64,000 nucleotides of DNA from Novosphingobium sp. (lineage in GTDB: Bacteria; Pseudomonadota; Alphaproteobacteria; Sphingomonadales; Sphingomonadaceae): contig NZ_JAUYNB010000027.1 of NCBI RefSeq assembly GCF_030699305.1, forward strand, positions 62,001-126,000, read 5' to 3'. Below are positions 46,027 through 54,800 of this stretch, piece after piece (positions within the stretch are counted from its first letter, which is position 1; every line of letters starts with the position of its first letter). Below the pieces are notes generated by a model. It was given only the letters and a program-made list of their open reading frames with translations. It searched no databases and had not been told where the DNA came from. The translations under genes and the position numbers were made by a program.

Positions 46027-48123
46027 TCAATACTTCACGCGCAGCGTCAGCTTGGCATTGAGCGGTTCACCAACCGAGATATTGTTATCGGTGTGGGCGC
46101 TCGGGAAATAGGCGGCGTCGGTCAGGTTCTCGACATTCAGTTGCAGCGCGATCCGGTCCGACACGTCATAGAACAGGCCGAGGTCGAGGCGCGTGAAGGC
46201 GGGCATCCGCACGGCGCTGCTGATCGTCGAGAACTGGCCAGACTGGTGCAGCAGGCCCAGGCCAACGCCCAGCTTGTCGGTCAGCGCATAGCGGCCCCAT
46301 GCGGACAGCTGATGGCGCGGCAGCTGCGCCAGACGGCGTCCGGCGGGCGCGGCGGTGGTGGTCGCGCGGATCTCGCCGTCCTGCAGGGCATAGCCGAGCG
46401 AGACTTGCAGCCCATCGGTCAGTTGCCCGACCAGCGATGCCTCGATCCCCTTGGTGCGGGTCTTGCCCGTCAGCACCGTGTTGCCGGTGACGGGATCGGT
46501 CGCGCGGGTGTTGGTCCGGTCCAGCTGATAGGCGGCGAGCGTGAAGGCCAGTGCGGTGGAGATGTCCCACTTTACCCCGGCCTCCAGGTTGCGGAACGCT
46601 TCGGGGGCGAGCGCCTGGGTTGTGGCATCGAGCACCGTGAACTGTTCGCCCGACTGCGGCAGGAAGCTCTTGGCATAGCTGGCATAGAGCGAGAGGTTTT
46701 CCTGCGGCTTGACGATCACGCCCAGCCGGGGTGACCACTTGCCGTCGCTGCGCTCGCCCGCAAAGCCGTTGATCCGGTTGGTCGAGGTGATGCGGAAGTG
46801 ATCATAGCGCAGTCCGGCGACCAGCTTCAGGTGCTCGCCAATGTCGATCTGGTCCTGGATATATGCGGACAGCGCCCGCACCTCCGAAACGGAGGAGCGG
46901 CTGACCGCCCCGAACCCGGCGGTGGGCAGCACGATCCGCTCAGCCAGCGTCACTGTGGTGCGCGCGGTGCGGCCCGTGCCAAACTCGGCCTGGCGGCGGC
47001 TGTCGACGGTGTCCTGCGCCGCGCCCTCGAACCCCAGCAGCAGGGTGTGGCCGATTCCGCCGGTGTTGCCGGTCCAGACCAGATTGCCCTGCGCGATCCA
47101 GTTTTCGCGCAACGTGGCGTTGCTGTATCCTTCCAGCTCCACCGTCCCGGCGGCGGTGACCGCCGCGCGCGGGTAAACGTTGCCGTAGTACTTGTCATAG
47201 TGCCCGTATTGCGCGTTGAAATTGGCGCTGACGTTGTCCGAAACGGCATGGTCCAGCCGCATGTGGGCGAGGTGCGCGGTTACTTTGCTGCGGTTCAGCG
47301 CGGGGCTGCCGAAGAAGGTCTCGCCATAGCCCGCCAGCGGCGCGCCCGCGCGTGATGGCACGCCGCGATCGGTCAGGCGGTCATCCTCGGCATATTCATA
47401 GGTCGCGGTCAGCGTCGTCGCTTCGCCCAGTTGCGCGCCGATGGTGGGGGTCACGCCGATGAAGTGGCCGTTGTAATACTGGCGGTGGTTGTTCAGCTCC
47501 TCGTATGCGGCGTTCAGCCGGGTGCCGATCGTGTCGGACAGCGGTGCGCCCAGATCGGCGGCCAGGGTCCAGCCGCCGAAGGTGTCGACGCTGCCGCTGG
47601 CACCAATCCGGGTGCGGTCGAACTCAGGGGCCTTCGATACGCGGTTCACAACCCCGCCGCCGCCGCCCCGGCCAAAGATCAGCGCGTTGGCACCCTTCAG
47701 CACTTCGACCCGTTCGGCGTTATAGAGCGGGCGGTAGTATTGCGCGTCGTCGCGCAGGCCATCGACAAAGAAATCGGCGGTCGAGCTTTGCCCGCGCAGG
47801 GTGATCTGATCGCGGTGGCCTTCGCCCTGGCCCAGCACCACGCCGGGGACGAAGCGCAGCGCATCGGCCAGCGAATCGATCCCCTGATCGTCGAGTTGCT
47901 CGCGGCTGATCACGTTCATCGCCTGGGGCACGTCGACCAGCGGTGTGCTCGTCTTGGTCGCGGTCGGGGTCTTCTCGGTGTCATAGCCGTCGGGGCGCCC
48001 ATAGACGATGATCGCGGGTGAATCCCCCGCGTCTTCAGCCAGAGCGGGAGCCGCCCAGCCCAGCGTTCCCAGGGCGCTGGTGCTGAGGATGGCGATTTGG
48101 CGAAAGTTGCGGGTGAGGGTCAT
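46027..48123 (-). CDS. TonB-dependent siderophore receptor
   Basis: The 698-residue receptor has a signal peptide (RQIAILSTSALGTLGWAAPA), then the plug with SPAIIVYGRPDGYDTEKTPT, PQAMNVISREQLDDQGIDSL and ALRFVPGVVLGQGEGHRDQI. TLRGQSSTADFFVDGLRDDA and VEVLKGANALIFGRGGGGG follow. The barrel ends AKLTLRVKY. This plug pattern marks ferric-siderophore receptors (FhuA/FhuE/CatA-like group). ATG 48123 follows TAAGGACGAT. Two Fur-box-like dyads lie just upstream, supporting iron control. Confidence 0.93.
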   Translation of the reverse strand: MTLTRNFRQIAILSTSALGTLGWAAPALAEDAGDSPAIIVYGRPDGYDTEKTPTATKTSTPLVDVPQAMNVISREQLDDQGIDSLADALRFVPGVVLGQGEGHRDQITLRGQSSTADFFVDGLRDDAQYYRPLYNAERVEVLKGANALIFGRGGGGGVVNRVSKAPEFDRTRIGASGSVDTFGGWTLAADLGAPLSDTIGTRLNAAYEELNNHRQYYNGHFIGVTPTIGAQLGEATTLTATYEYAEDDRLTDRGVPSRAGAPLAGYGETFFGSPALNRSKVTAHLAHMRLDHAVSDNVSANFNAQYGHYDKYYGNVYPRAAVTAAGTVELEGYSNATLRENWIAQGNLVWTGNTGGIGHTLLLGFEGAAQDTVDSRRQAEFGTGRTARTTVTLAERIVLPTAGFGAVSRSSVSEVRALSAYIQDQIDIGEHLKLVAGLRYDHFRITSTNRINGFAGERSDGKWSPRLGVIVKPQENLSLYASYAKSFLPQSGEQFTVLDATTQALAPEAFRNLEAGVKWDISTALAFTLAAYQLDRTNTRATDPVTGNTVLTGKTRTKGIEASLVGQLTDGLQVSLGYALQDGEIRATTTAAPAGRRLAQLPRHQLSAWGRYALTDKLGVGLGLLHQSGQFSTISSAVRMPAFTRLDLGLFYDVSDRIALQLNVENLTDAAYFPSAHTDNNISVGEPLNAKLTLRVKY

Positions 48124-48132
48124 ATCGTCCTT

Positions 48133-48185
48133 ATTGCGAATGATTTGCATCAACAAATATGCCGCTAATGCGAATCGCTCGCATT
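48133..48185 (-). promoter_or_regulatory. two Fur-box-like dyads upstream of the siderophore receptor
   Basis: TGCGAATGATTTGCA (about 48136-48150) is an imperfect seven-base dyad. AATGCGAATCGCTCGCATT (48167-48185) is a perfect seven-base inverted repeat with a five-base spacer. Both resemble proteobacterial Fur/Irr-type operators (GAATNATTTGCAT-like) and lie 10-62 bases before the ATG at 48123. Confidence 0.6.
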
Positions 48186-48289
48186 GACAAGGATCAAATT
48201 TCGCGCCAGCCCATTTGGGGCGTCGATTTGGGGTGAGCGGCGGCCAGCCTGACCGCAGGGCAAAGTGCTGGAATTCGGCGGCGTGCGGC

Positions 48290-49645
48290 TCAGCGCGCGC
48301 CGGTCAGCCGTTCGTCGTCGGTCATCGTGCGCCAGCCCAGGATGATGACGGCCAGGCACAAGGCCTCGATCACCGCAAAGCCGATCCACGGGGAGTGGCC
48401 ATAGAGCCAGACCCCAAGTGCCGGGGCAAGGATATAGGCCGCGCCGTTGACCGACGCGACAATCCCGGCCGACTGCCCCTGTTCCGCGCGCGAGACCGCC
48501 AGCGAGGCGCCGGCGGTGAAGCCGGGTCGGAACAGCCCGAAACCCAGTGAAAGCAGCGCAAAGCAGACCATGATGGTGTGTTCGGTATGGGCAAATGCCA
48601 GCAGTCCGGATCCGATCGCGGCCAGCGTGATGCCCCACAGGCAGGAGGCGCGCGGTCCCAGCTTCAGCAGCGGGATCAGCCCCCACTGCGCCAGCAGCGT
48701 GGCCAGCGCGCCCATCATCAGGGTCCGCCCGGTTGGCCCTGCGCCCAGTTCGGGTGTGGCGCGCAGCCCCAGCCGGTCCAGCACCATGAACCCGATGATC
48801 CCCATCACGGCCGCCTGCGCGTGGCCCCCCAGCAACCCGGTGACCAGCCAAGGCCGCATCCGGATGTCTTTCCATGACAGCTTGGCGGTTGGCGGTGCAT
48901 TGTCATCGGCGTCGGGTTCATCCTCGTCCGATTGGGGCGCGGTGTTGGAATTGGCGCTGAACGGGGCGGCCATGATATCCCCGCGACCGGCAAACGCGGG
49001 CGTATCGTCGGGCAGCCGCAGCCGCACAACTACCAGCACAATCACCGCGATCAGGGTGAAGGCCAGGAACGGGCTGACCAATCCCAGTCCGGGCAGGATC
49101 AGGAGCGGCGCGAGCGCTGGCCCCAGCACCGTGCCCAGCCCGAAACTGGATGAGATCAGCGACAGCGCCTGGGTCCGTTCGGCCCGGCTGGTGCGGCTGG
49201 CGACATAGGCCTGCACGGCCGGGGGGGCAGCCGATCCGAACAGGCCATAGAGCGAGCGGCACAGCGCAAACAGCAGCAGTGTGCCGACCGCCGCGAGATA
49301 GCCGTGCAGCCCCAGCCACAGCGCCATCCCGCACAGGCCGAAGCTGGAAATGAACCCCATCAGGCCGATTGCCATCATCGCCTTGCGCCCGCGCTGGTCC
49401 GATTTGCGCGCCCACATCGGCGCGCAGATCATCCACAGCAGCGCCGACCAGGTGTAGGCCAGGCTGATCCAGAAATCCTCAACCTGCAGCGCGGTACCGA
49501 TGGCGGGCATGACCGATTGCATCGCGGTGTTGCCGGCTGCCGTCACCAGCATGACCAGGAACAACAGGATCAACCGCCCGCGCGGCAGCGTCGCCGTGGT
49601 CGGCGCAAAGTGCGGTTCAGCCGGTTGCGGGTTGCCACTGCTCAT
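48290..49645 (-). CDS. MFS efflux transporter
   Basis: The 451-residue drug/siderophore-exporter-type MFS protein has about 12 spans. MWARKSDQRGRKAMMAIGLM is the loop 2-3 motif A, and SLISSSFGLGTVLGPALAPL is a motif-C-like segment. A charged central loop (DEDEPDADDN region) separates the halves. ATG 49645 begins MSSGNPQPAEPHF; an earlier in-frame start at 49711 is possible. It lies just upstream of the siderophore receptor in the same direction, so export of a siderophore or iron-linked efflux is plausible but unproven. Confidence 0.88.
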   Translation of the reverse strand: MSSGNPQPAEPHFAPTTATLPRGRLILLFLVMLVTAAGNTAMQSVMPAIGTALQVEDFWISLAYTWSALLWMICAPMWARKSDQRGRKAMMAIGLMGFISSFGLCGMALWLGLHGYLAAVGTLLLFALCRSLYGLFGSAAPPAVQAYVASRTSRAERTQALSLISSSFGLGTVLGPALAPLLILPGLGLVSPFLAFTLIAVIVLVVVRLRLPDDTPAFAGRGDIMAAPFSANSNTAPQSDEDEPDADDNAPPTAKLSWKDIRMRPWLVTGLLGGHAQAAVMGIIGFMVLDRLGLRATPELGAGPTGRTLMMGALATLLAQWGLIPLLKLGPRASCLWGITLAAIGSGLLAFAHTEHTIMVCFALLSLGFGLFRPGFTAGASLAVSRAEQGQSAGIVASVNGAAYILAPALGVWLYGHSPWIGFAVIEALCLAVIILGWRTMTDDERLTGAR

Positions 49646-49744
49646 CGCATCCGTCGCTAGTCCGGACCGAAGCGCCTTGCAATGGGCCGGTAAAATTGGC
49701 AACGCCTGCAATCACTGTTTGCATATCGGGACCAGCGATCCAGC

Positions 49745-50371
49745 ATGACGACCACCGAGCTTGCCCGTGAGGCCTTGCCGCAAAGGGTAGCACGCCGAAT
49801 CAAGCAGATGATGGGGCCTTGGGGCGTCTTTCTGGAAGGCTTTCTGAAAGAGCCGGTGATGGTCGGATCGATCATCCCGTCATCGCGCTTCACGATCAAC
49901 CGCATGCTGGCTCCGGTCAACTGGAACGAATGCAAGCTGTTCGTCGAATATGGCCCCGGCGTCGGGACATTCTGCCGCCCGGTGCTGGAACGGTTGCCGC
50001 GTGACGGCCAGCTGATCGTGATCGACACCAACCCGCTGTTTATCGACTATCTCAAGGCGACCATCACCGACAGCCGGTTCGTGCCGGTGCTGGGTTCGGC
50101 CGCCGATGTTGAGGATATCATTCGCGCCCACGGCCATGACCACGCCGACTATGTGCTGTCCGGCTTGCCGTTTTCCACGCTGCCGGACGGTGTCGGAGCG
50201 GCCATCGCGGCGGCGACCCACAAGGTGCTGCGGCCGGACGGCGCCTTTCTGGTCTATCAGTTCACGGCGGCCGCCCGCGATTTCATGGCGCGGCATTTCA
50301 CCCACATCGACGCGGCTTACGAACCGCTCAACGTGTTGCCCTGCAGGCTGTACTGGGGCTGGAAGGACTGA
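49745..50371 (+). CDS. phospholipid N-methyltransferase-like SAM-dependent methyltransferase
   Basis: The 208-residue class I methyltransferase has the SAM motif LFVEYGPGVGTFCRPVLERL (E/D-x-G-x-G-x-G) and an IVIDTNPLFIDYL motif II. It also has DYVLSGLPFSTLP, the post-I motif of the PmtA/COG3963 group (LPF instead of NPP). Its N-terminus PWGVFLEGFLKEPVMVGSII is an amphipathic region as in PmtA enzymes that methylate phosphatidylethanolamine on the way to phosphatidylcholine. The enzyme is membrane-surface associated. The exact acceptor is inferred. Confidence 0.82.
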   Translation: MTTTELAREALPQRVARRIKQMMGPWGVFLEGFLKEPVMVGSIIPSSRFTINRMLAPVNWNECKLFVEYGPGVGTFCRPVLERLPRDGQLIVIDTNPLFIDYLKATITDSRFVPVLGSAADVEDIIRAHGHDHADYVLSGLPFSTLPDGVGAAIAAATHKVLRPDGAFLVYQFTAAARDFMARHFTHIDAAYEPLNVLPCRLYWGWKD

Positions 50372-50382
50372 CCGGTCCGGCC

Positions 50383-51567
50383 CTACAGCCGCAGCGCCTG
50401 CACGATCTGACCGGGCCGGACCGGCGGTTCCCCCGGTTCGGTGCGGATCAGCCACCGGGCAGCGGCCAGCGTGGCCTGCGCGCCGGAATCCTGGTTGCTG
50501 ACCGGTTCCAGCCCGACACTTGCCGCGCGGGCGCGCCAGAACGTCATGCGATCGCCCGTGGCGGGCAGCGCGCCGCTTGACGGGCGGGCCTCCCAGTCGA
50601 GCACTTCACCGATGGCGCGGCCTTGCAGCGCGGTCAGCAGCGGCACCAGAAACAGCCGCGCAGTGACCATCGCCGAGGTCGGGTTGCCCGGCAGGCCCAG
50701 CACCCAGCGGCCCGCCGTCCGGCCCAGCCACACCGGTTTGCCGGGCCTGATCGCGACTTTGGGGAACAGCAGGTCCAGACCATGATCGCCGAACATCGCC
50801 TTGGCAAAATCGCGTTCGCCGACTGACGCGCCGCCGGTCACCACCACCACATCGGCCCGGTCCAGCGCTTGTCCGGCGAGCGCCTTCAGTCCGCCGAGAT
50901 CATCGCCGCCGGTCAGCCGCGCCGCAATCCGCGCACCGTGTTGCCGGGCGAGCGCAGCCACTCCGAACGAGACGGATTCGGGGATGGCCAGCGGATTGCC
51001 GCGCGCGGTTCCCGGCGGGGCGAGTTCATCGCCGGTCGCGATGATCGCCATGGCGGGCGCCCGATAGACCAGCGCGCTGCCCCGGTCGGCCCCGGCCAGC
51101 GTGACGATTGCGCCGGGATCGAGCAAGCGGCCCGCTTCCAGCAGCACATCCCCCGCGTGAAAATCGCTGCCTGCTGCGCGCACGTGCCAGCCGGGGCCGT
51201 ATTCGCGCGCGATGGTCATCAGGTCCGCTTCGGCCGTGCAGTTTTCCTGCATGACCACCCGGTCCGCGCCCACCGGCAGGGCCGCGCCGGTAAAGATCCG
51301 CACGCATTCGCTTGCGCCGAGCGGTGGCGGCAGTTCGCCTCCGGCAAAGCTTTGCCCGATCACGCGCAGCCGCGCGCCGATGGCTGCATCGACATCGCGC
51401 AAGGCATAGCCGTCCATCGCCGATACCGCGCGGCGCGGCGCGTCCAGCGCGGCGTGGACCGGCTCGGCCAGCACGCGCCCATCGGCGTCCACCAGCGCGA
51501 CTTCCTCTGCCGCCAGCGGCTGCACCGCGCCCGCCAGCAGCGCCAGCGCCTCGTCAAAGGTGATCAC
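50383..51567 (-). CDS. moeA: molybdopterin molybdotransferase
   Basis: MoeA inserts molybdate into adenylylated molybdopterin. The 394 residues are normal length. It has ITFDEALALLAGAVQPLAAE at the start, RRAVSAMDGYALRDVDAAIG, VRIFTGAALPVGADRVVMQE, MAIIATGDELAPPG and VVVTGGASVGERDF. LGLPGNPTSAMVTARLFLVP follows, in the canonical order. The start is GTG 51567, overlapping the moaB stop (GTGA). A much longer upstream reading frame exists, but its extra residues come from the moaB gene in another frame. It supports molybdenum enzymes such as the hydroxylase subunit at 17131. Confidence 0.96.
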   Translation of the reverse strand: MITFDEALALLAGAVQPLAAEEVALVDADGRVLAEPVHAALDAPRRAVSAMDGYALRDVDAAIGARLRVIGQSFAGGELPPPLGASECVRIFTGAALPVGADRVVMQENCTAEADLMTIAREYGPGWHVRAAGSDFHAGDVLLEAGRLLDPGAIVTLAGADRGSALVYRAPAMAIIATGDELAPPGTARGNPLAIPESVSFGVAALARQHGARIAARLTGGDDLGGLKALAGQALDRADVVVVTGGASVGERDFAKAMFGDHGLDLLFPKVAIRPGKPVWLGRTAGRWVLGLPGNPTSAMVTARLFLVPLLTALQGRAIGEVLDWEARPSSGALPATGDRMTFWRARAASVGLEPVSNQDSGAQATLAAARWLIRTEPGEPPVRPGQIVQALRL

Positions 51568-52100
51568 GCGCAAACGTCCCGCAGGCGCGGCAGCGCTCCG
51601 GCGATGGAACAGGGCTTGTGGCGGCTGTCGCATTCCAGTTCCAGCAGCCCGTCCCACGCATCGCGGCACGCCCCGGTGGAGCCGGGAACGCAGAAGATGA
51701 AGGCATCGCCTGCCTGCCCCGCAAATGCGCGCGACTGCATCGTGGCGACGCCGACCGATTGCAGGCTTTTCTGGTGAAACGCGATTGAAAACCCGTCCAT
51801 TTCCCGGCGCAGCAGCGGGCGGACCGCTTCGGGCGTGTTGTCGCGCGGGGAAAAGCCGGTGCCGCCGGTGGTCAGGATCACTTCGATCTCGGGTCGGGCC
51901 AGCCATTCCCGCAGCTGGGCCTGGATCGCGGGGATGTCATCGGTGACGATGGCGCGGGCGTGCAGGACGTGGCCCGCCGTCCGGATGCGTTCTGCCAGCA
52001 ACCCGCCAGACGTGTCGGTGGCCAGCGTGCGGGTGTCGGAGATGGTCAGGACGGCCATCCCCAGCGGGTGAAACGGCAGGGCGGGATCGATTCCGGGCAT
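51564..52100 (-). CDS. moaB: molybdenum cofactor biosynthesis protein B
   Basis: The 178-residue MoaB/MogA-fold protein catalyses or assists adenylylation of molybdopterin. It has MAVLTISDTRTLATDTSGGL, ILTTGGTGFSPRDNTPEAVR (the T-G-G-T-G nucleotide site) and IFCVPGSTGACRDAWDGLL. It overlaps moeA by four bases. It lies 26 bases downstream of the RNase T2 gene in the same direction. Confidence 0.95.
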   Translation of the reverse strand: MPGIDPALPFHPLGMAVLTISDTRTLATDTSGGLLAERIRTAGHVLHARAIVTDDIPAIQAQLREWLARPEIEVILTTGGTGFSPRDNTPEAVRPLLRREMDGFSIAFHQKSLQSVGVATMQSRAFAGQAGDAFIFCVPGSTGACRDAWDGLLELECDSRHKPCSIAGALPRLRDVCA

Positions 52101-52126
52101 CGGCGGTGCTTCCGTTGGGTCAGGGG

Positions 52127-52834
52127 CTACAGTCCGCGCCAGATTTTCAGCGGGACCGTGCCTTTGGGACCGAACCCGCGTTGCGGGCAGGCGGTGGGTA
52201 TGAAGTCCTTGTCATAGCACAGCCGCAACTCGCGCAGCCAGCCGCCGTTGCTGACCTGAAGCCCGACGCTGCTTTCGGTGAAGCCCGGATTGCGCCGCAC
52301 GAATTCGCGCCGCAGATCGGCAGCGGTCAGGCCCTCGCGCCGCGACAGCTTGTCCGCATCGGGCAGGCTGAGCGAGTTCCACAGGATGCCCGCGACCTTG
52401 AAATAGCCCGCCGGGGTCACGGCCATGCAGCTGCCGTGCTTGGCCCATTCGTGTTCCAGCAGCGACGGGGCCGGGGTCATGCACAAGTTGGCGCGGATGT
52501 CAGCCACGTTGGGGCGCGGTTCCAGCGCGCACCATTGCGGGGGCGGGCCTTTCGCCGCCTCGGGCCACAGCCCGTGCAGGATGAAGCCGAACCGTCCGAT
52601 CTTGCCGCTGCATTGGTAATCGTTCGCGGATCTGCCGCGCTGGCTGCGGCAGAACTCGGGCGACCAGCTGACCGCCAGCGTATAGCGGGCCACGGGCGCA
52701 CGCACAGTGGTGCTGTCCTGCCGGGGCGGGCGCGGCAGTTCGATCCGGTTGGGGACGCGACATTGATAGGCCTGCGCCAGCGCCGTTCCCGGCAGGCTCA
52801 GTCCAGCCAGCACCGCCAGGGCCGCGCGCCTCAC
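52127..52834 (-). CDS. exported ribonuclease T2 family protein
   Basis: The 235-residue protein has a signal peptide (start RRAALAVLAGLSLPGTALA), then the two catalytic sequences of RNase T2: FILHGLWPEA (CAS I) and LLEHEWAKHGSCMAV (CAS II), each with its His. Several cysteines suggest disulfides in the periplasm. It degrades RNA via 2',3'-cyclic intermediates. Start GTG 52834 overlaps the nadC stop (GTGA). The reading frame is open further upstream inside nadC, but that part is not protein-like. Confidence 0.92.
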   Translation of the reverse strand: MRRAALAVLAGLSLPGTALAQAYQCRVPNRIELPRPPRQDSTTVRAPVARYTLAVSWSPEFCRSQRGRSANDYQCSGKIGRFGFILHGLWPEAAKGPPPQWCALEPRPNVADIRANLCMTPAPSLLEHEWAKHGSCMAVTPAGYFKVAGILWNSLSLPDADKLSRREGLTAADLRREFVRRNPGFTESSVGLQVSNGGWLRELRLCYDKDFIPTACPQRGFGPKGTVPLKIWRGL

Positions 52835-53691
52835 AGCGGGCTGAAATCCAGCCCGATATCGGCGGCGGGCGCGCTTTGGGTCAGGCGGCCGACCGAGACA
52901 TAGGTGACGCCGGTGGCAGCGATCTCGGCGATGGTGTCCAGCCGGACGCCGCCCGACGCCTCGATCGGCACGCGCCCGGCGACCAGCGCCACGGATTCGC
53001 GCAGCTGGTCCGGGTTCATGTTGTCGCACAGCAGGTGACTGGTGCCGCCCGCCAGCGCGGGTTCGATCTGTTCGATCCGGTCCACTTCGCAGATGATCCA
53101 CTTGATCCCCGCGTCCCTGGCCCGCTGGACCGCTGCGGTCACGCCGCCCGCGACGGCGACGTGGTTGTCCTTGATCATCGCCGCGTCCCACAGGCCCATC
53201 CGGTGGTTCTGCCCGCCGCCCATCCGGACCGCGTACTTTTCAAGGTGGCGCAGCCCCGGAATGGTCTTGCGCGTGTCGAGCAGGACGGCGTTCCCCTGCA
53301 TCGCATCGACATATTGCCGGGTCAGCGTGGCGATGCCCGACAGGTGCTGCACGGTGTTGAGCGCTGAGCGTTCCGCCGTCAGCATTGCCCGCGCCTTGCC
53401 CGACAGGCGCATCAGGTCAGTCCCGGCGGGCACCTGCGCGCCTTCTTCCACCAGCACTTCGATTGCCATGTCGGGATCGAGCGCGCGGAAGAACGCGGCG
53501 GCGATCGGCAGCCCCGCCACCGTGATCGCATCGCGGCTGTCCATCACCCCGGTGAACATGGCATCCGCCGGGATCACGCTTTCGCTGGTCACGTCATGCC
53601 CGCCGCCGGGCAGGCCAAGGCCCAGATCCTCGTCAAGCGTGGACCGGATGAAGGCGGACAGGTCGAAACCGGTGAGGGCAAAGTTGGTCAT
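52831..53691 (-). CDS. nadC: nicotinate-nucleotide pyrophosphorylase (carboxylating)
   Basis: NadC converts quinolinate and PRPP to nicotinate mononucleotide, CO2 and PPi in NAD synthesis. The 286 residues contain SALNTVQHLSGIATLTRQYV, DTRKTIPGLRHLEKYAVRMG, GGQNHRMGLWDAAMIKDNHV and VEASGGVRLDTI-like strands (IEASGGVRLDTIAEIAATGV). ATG 53691 (MTNFALTG) is chosen; an in-frame ATG at 53709 adds six residues. nadA and nadB are not adjacent. It uses PRPP, whose synthetase homologue is the next gene upstream (53904). Confidence 0.97.
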   Translation of the reverse strand: MTNFALTGFDLSAFIRSTLDEDLGLGLPGGGHDVTSESVIPADAMFTGVMDSRDAITVAGLPIAAAFFRALDPDMAIEVLVEEGAQVPAGTDLMRLSGKARAMLTAERSALNTVQHLSGIATLTRQYVDAMQGNAVLLDTRKTIPGLRHLEKYAVRMGGGQNHRMGLWDAAMIKDNHVAVAGGVTAAVQRARDAGIKWIICEVDRIEQIEPALAGGTSHLLCDNMNPDQLRESVALVAGRVPIEASGGVRLDTIAEIAATGVTYVSVGRLTQSAPAADIGLDFSPL

Positions 53692-53780
53692 GCCTGCCGT
53701 TTTGCGCAAAGCGGCGCGCAGTGCAACCGGTCAGGCTGGATATGAGGGGCAGGTTTGGCAAACCGGGACGTGCAAACATC

Positions 53781-53881
53781 GTCATGCTGAACTCGTTTCA
53801 GCATCCATCGGGCCACAAGTGCAAGGCTGGTCGACGATTGCGCAAGCGGCGAGATGGACCCTGAAACAAGTTCAGGGTGAC
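53781..53881. repeat. nested palindromic intergenic element
   Basis: Arms 53781-53809 and 53853-53881 pair at most positions. Each is itself a small palindrome (TGCTGAA...TTCAGCA and CCCTGAA...TTCAGGG). It fills the middle of the 212-base gap between nadC and the PRPP synthetase-like gene; nothing else is seen there. Confidence 0.8.
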
Positions 53882-53903
53882 GGGTGATGTTTGGTTTTGG
53901 CCG

Positions 53904-54800
53904 TTAATCCAGCCAGTCGGCCGCGCGAATGGCATCGGCCAGCACGCCCGCCAGCGGGATGGTCGCGGCCGGGTGGGCGGCCGCATCGGTCGCGCGGATG
54001 CGGGTGATCCCGGCCGCTGCCATTTGCGCCATATCGTCGGGGGAGGCCAGGACATGGGTTGCCACTGCCTCGATTTTGCCAGCCCCTGCCGCTTGCAGCA
54101 GGGCAGCGCAGGCGACCAGGGTGGTGCCGCTGGAAATCAGGTCATCGACCAGCAGCACCGGGCGGCCCGCCACCTGTTCGATGCCGGGTATTTCCAGCGT
54201 CACCGCGCGGTCGCCGTGGCGGACTTTCTCGCCCACGAGCATATCCAGCCCCAGCGGCACGGCGATGCTTTGCGCCCAAGGGCGGGATTCGCTGTCCGGC
54301 CCGACCAGCACGGTGCGCGGGTCCAGCCCCCGCCGGATCGCGGCGATCAGCGCGGGCGCGGCGGAGAGGGCGAGGGCCGGGATGCCGGGGATCGCCTGAT
54401 CCAGCCGCTCGATGCGGTGCAGGTGCGGGTCGACTGTAACCACGCCGTCGAACCACTGCGCCAGCAGCTGCCCGATCACCCGCTGGCTGATCGCCTCGCC
54501 CGGATGAAACGCGATGTCCTGACGCATATAGGCCAGATAGGGCGCGATCAGGATCACGCGGCTTGCCCCGCCATCGCGCAGTGCGGCGCTGGCCAGCAGC
54601 AGTTCGACCAACTTGGCGTTCGGATCGTCGAGCGAGCGCAGCAACAGCGCGGTGCGCGCGCCATGCGCCTGCGCCGTCACCAGACTTTCGCCGTCGGGAA
54701 AGCGCCGCACGGTGACGGGATGTAGCGGCACGCCGCAGCGCTGCGCCAGCCGCCCGGCTTGCGCCATCTGCCCGGCAAAGGCGAAGACCGCCGCGCTCAC
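53904..54800 (-). CDS. ribose-phosphate pyrophosphokinase homologue (archaeal-type PRPP synthetase)
   Basis: The 298-residue protein has the two-domain phosphoribosyltransferase-like fold of PRPP synthetases. Visible motifs are HPVTVRRFPDGESLV, IAPYLAYMRQDIAFHPGEAI, VVTVDPHLHRIERL (Mg/ribose-phosphate site) and the PRPP loop VLLVDDLISSGTT. At about 300 residues it resembles the shorter class III/archaeal enzymes rather than the 310-320-residue housekeeping Prs. Its ATG overlaps the stop of the nucleoside phosphorylase by four bases (ATGA), so the two work in one pathway. Confidence 0.88.
   Translation of the reverse strand: MSAAVFAFAGQMAQAGRLAQRCGVPLHPVTVRRFPDGESLVTAQAHGARTALLLRSLDDPNAKLVELLLASAALRDGGASRVILIAPYLAYMRQDIAFHPGEAISQRVIGQLLAQWFDGVVTVDPHLHRIERLDQAIPGIPALALSAAPALIAAIRRGLDPRTVLVGPDSESRPWAQSIAVPLGLDMLVGEKVRHGDRAVTLEIPGIEQVAGRPVLLVDDLISSGTTLVACAALLQAAGAGKIEAVATHVLASPDDMAQMAAAGITRIRATDAAAHPAATIPLAGVLADAIRAADWLD

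Noticed and set aside
51568..51906. N-terminal extension of the moeA reading frame
   Set aside because: The extra residues are an out-of-frame reading of moaB, Arg/Pro-rich and unlike MoeA. GTG 51567 with GTGA overlap gives normal family length.
52835..53191. N-terminal extension of the RNase T2 frame into nadC
   Set aside because: The added residues are an out-of-frame reading of nadC. The signal peptide begins right at GTG 52834.
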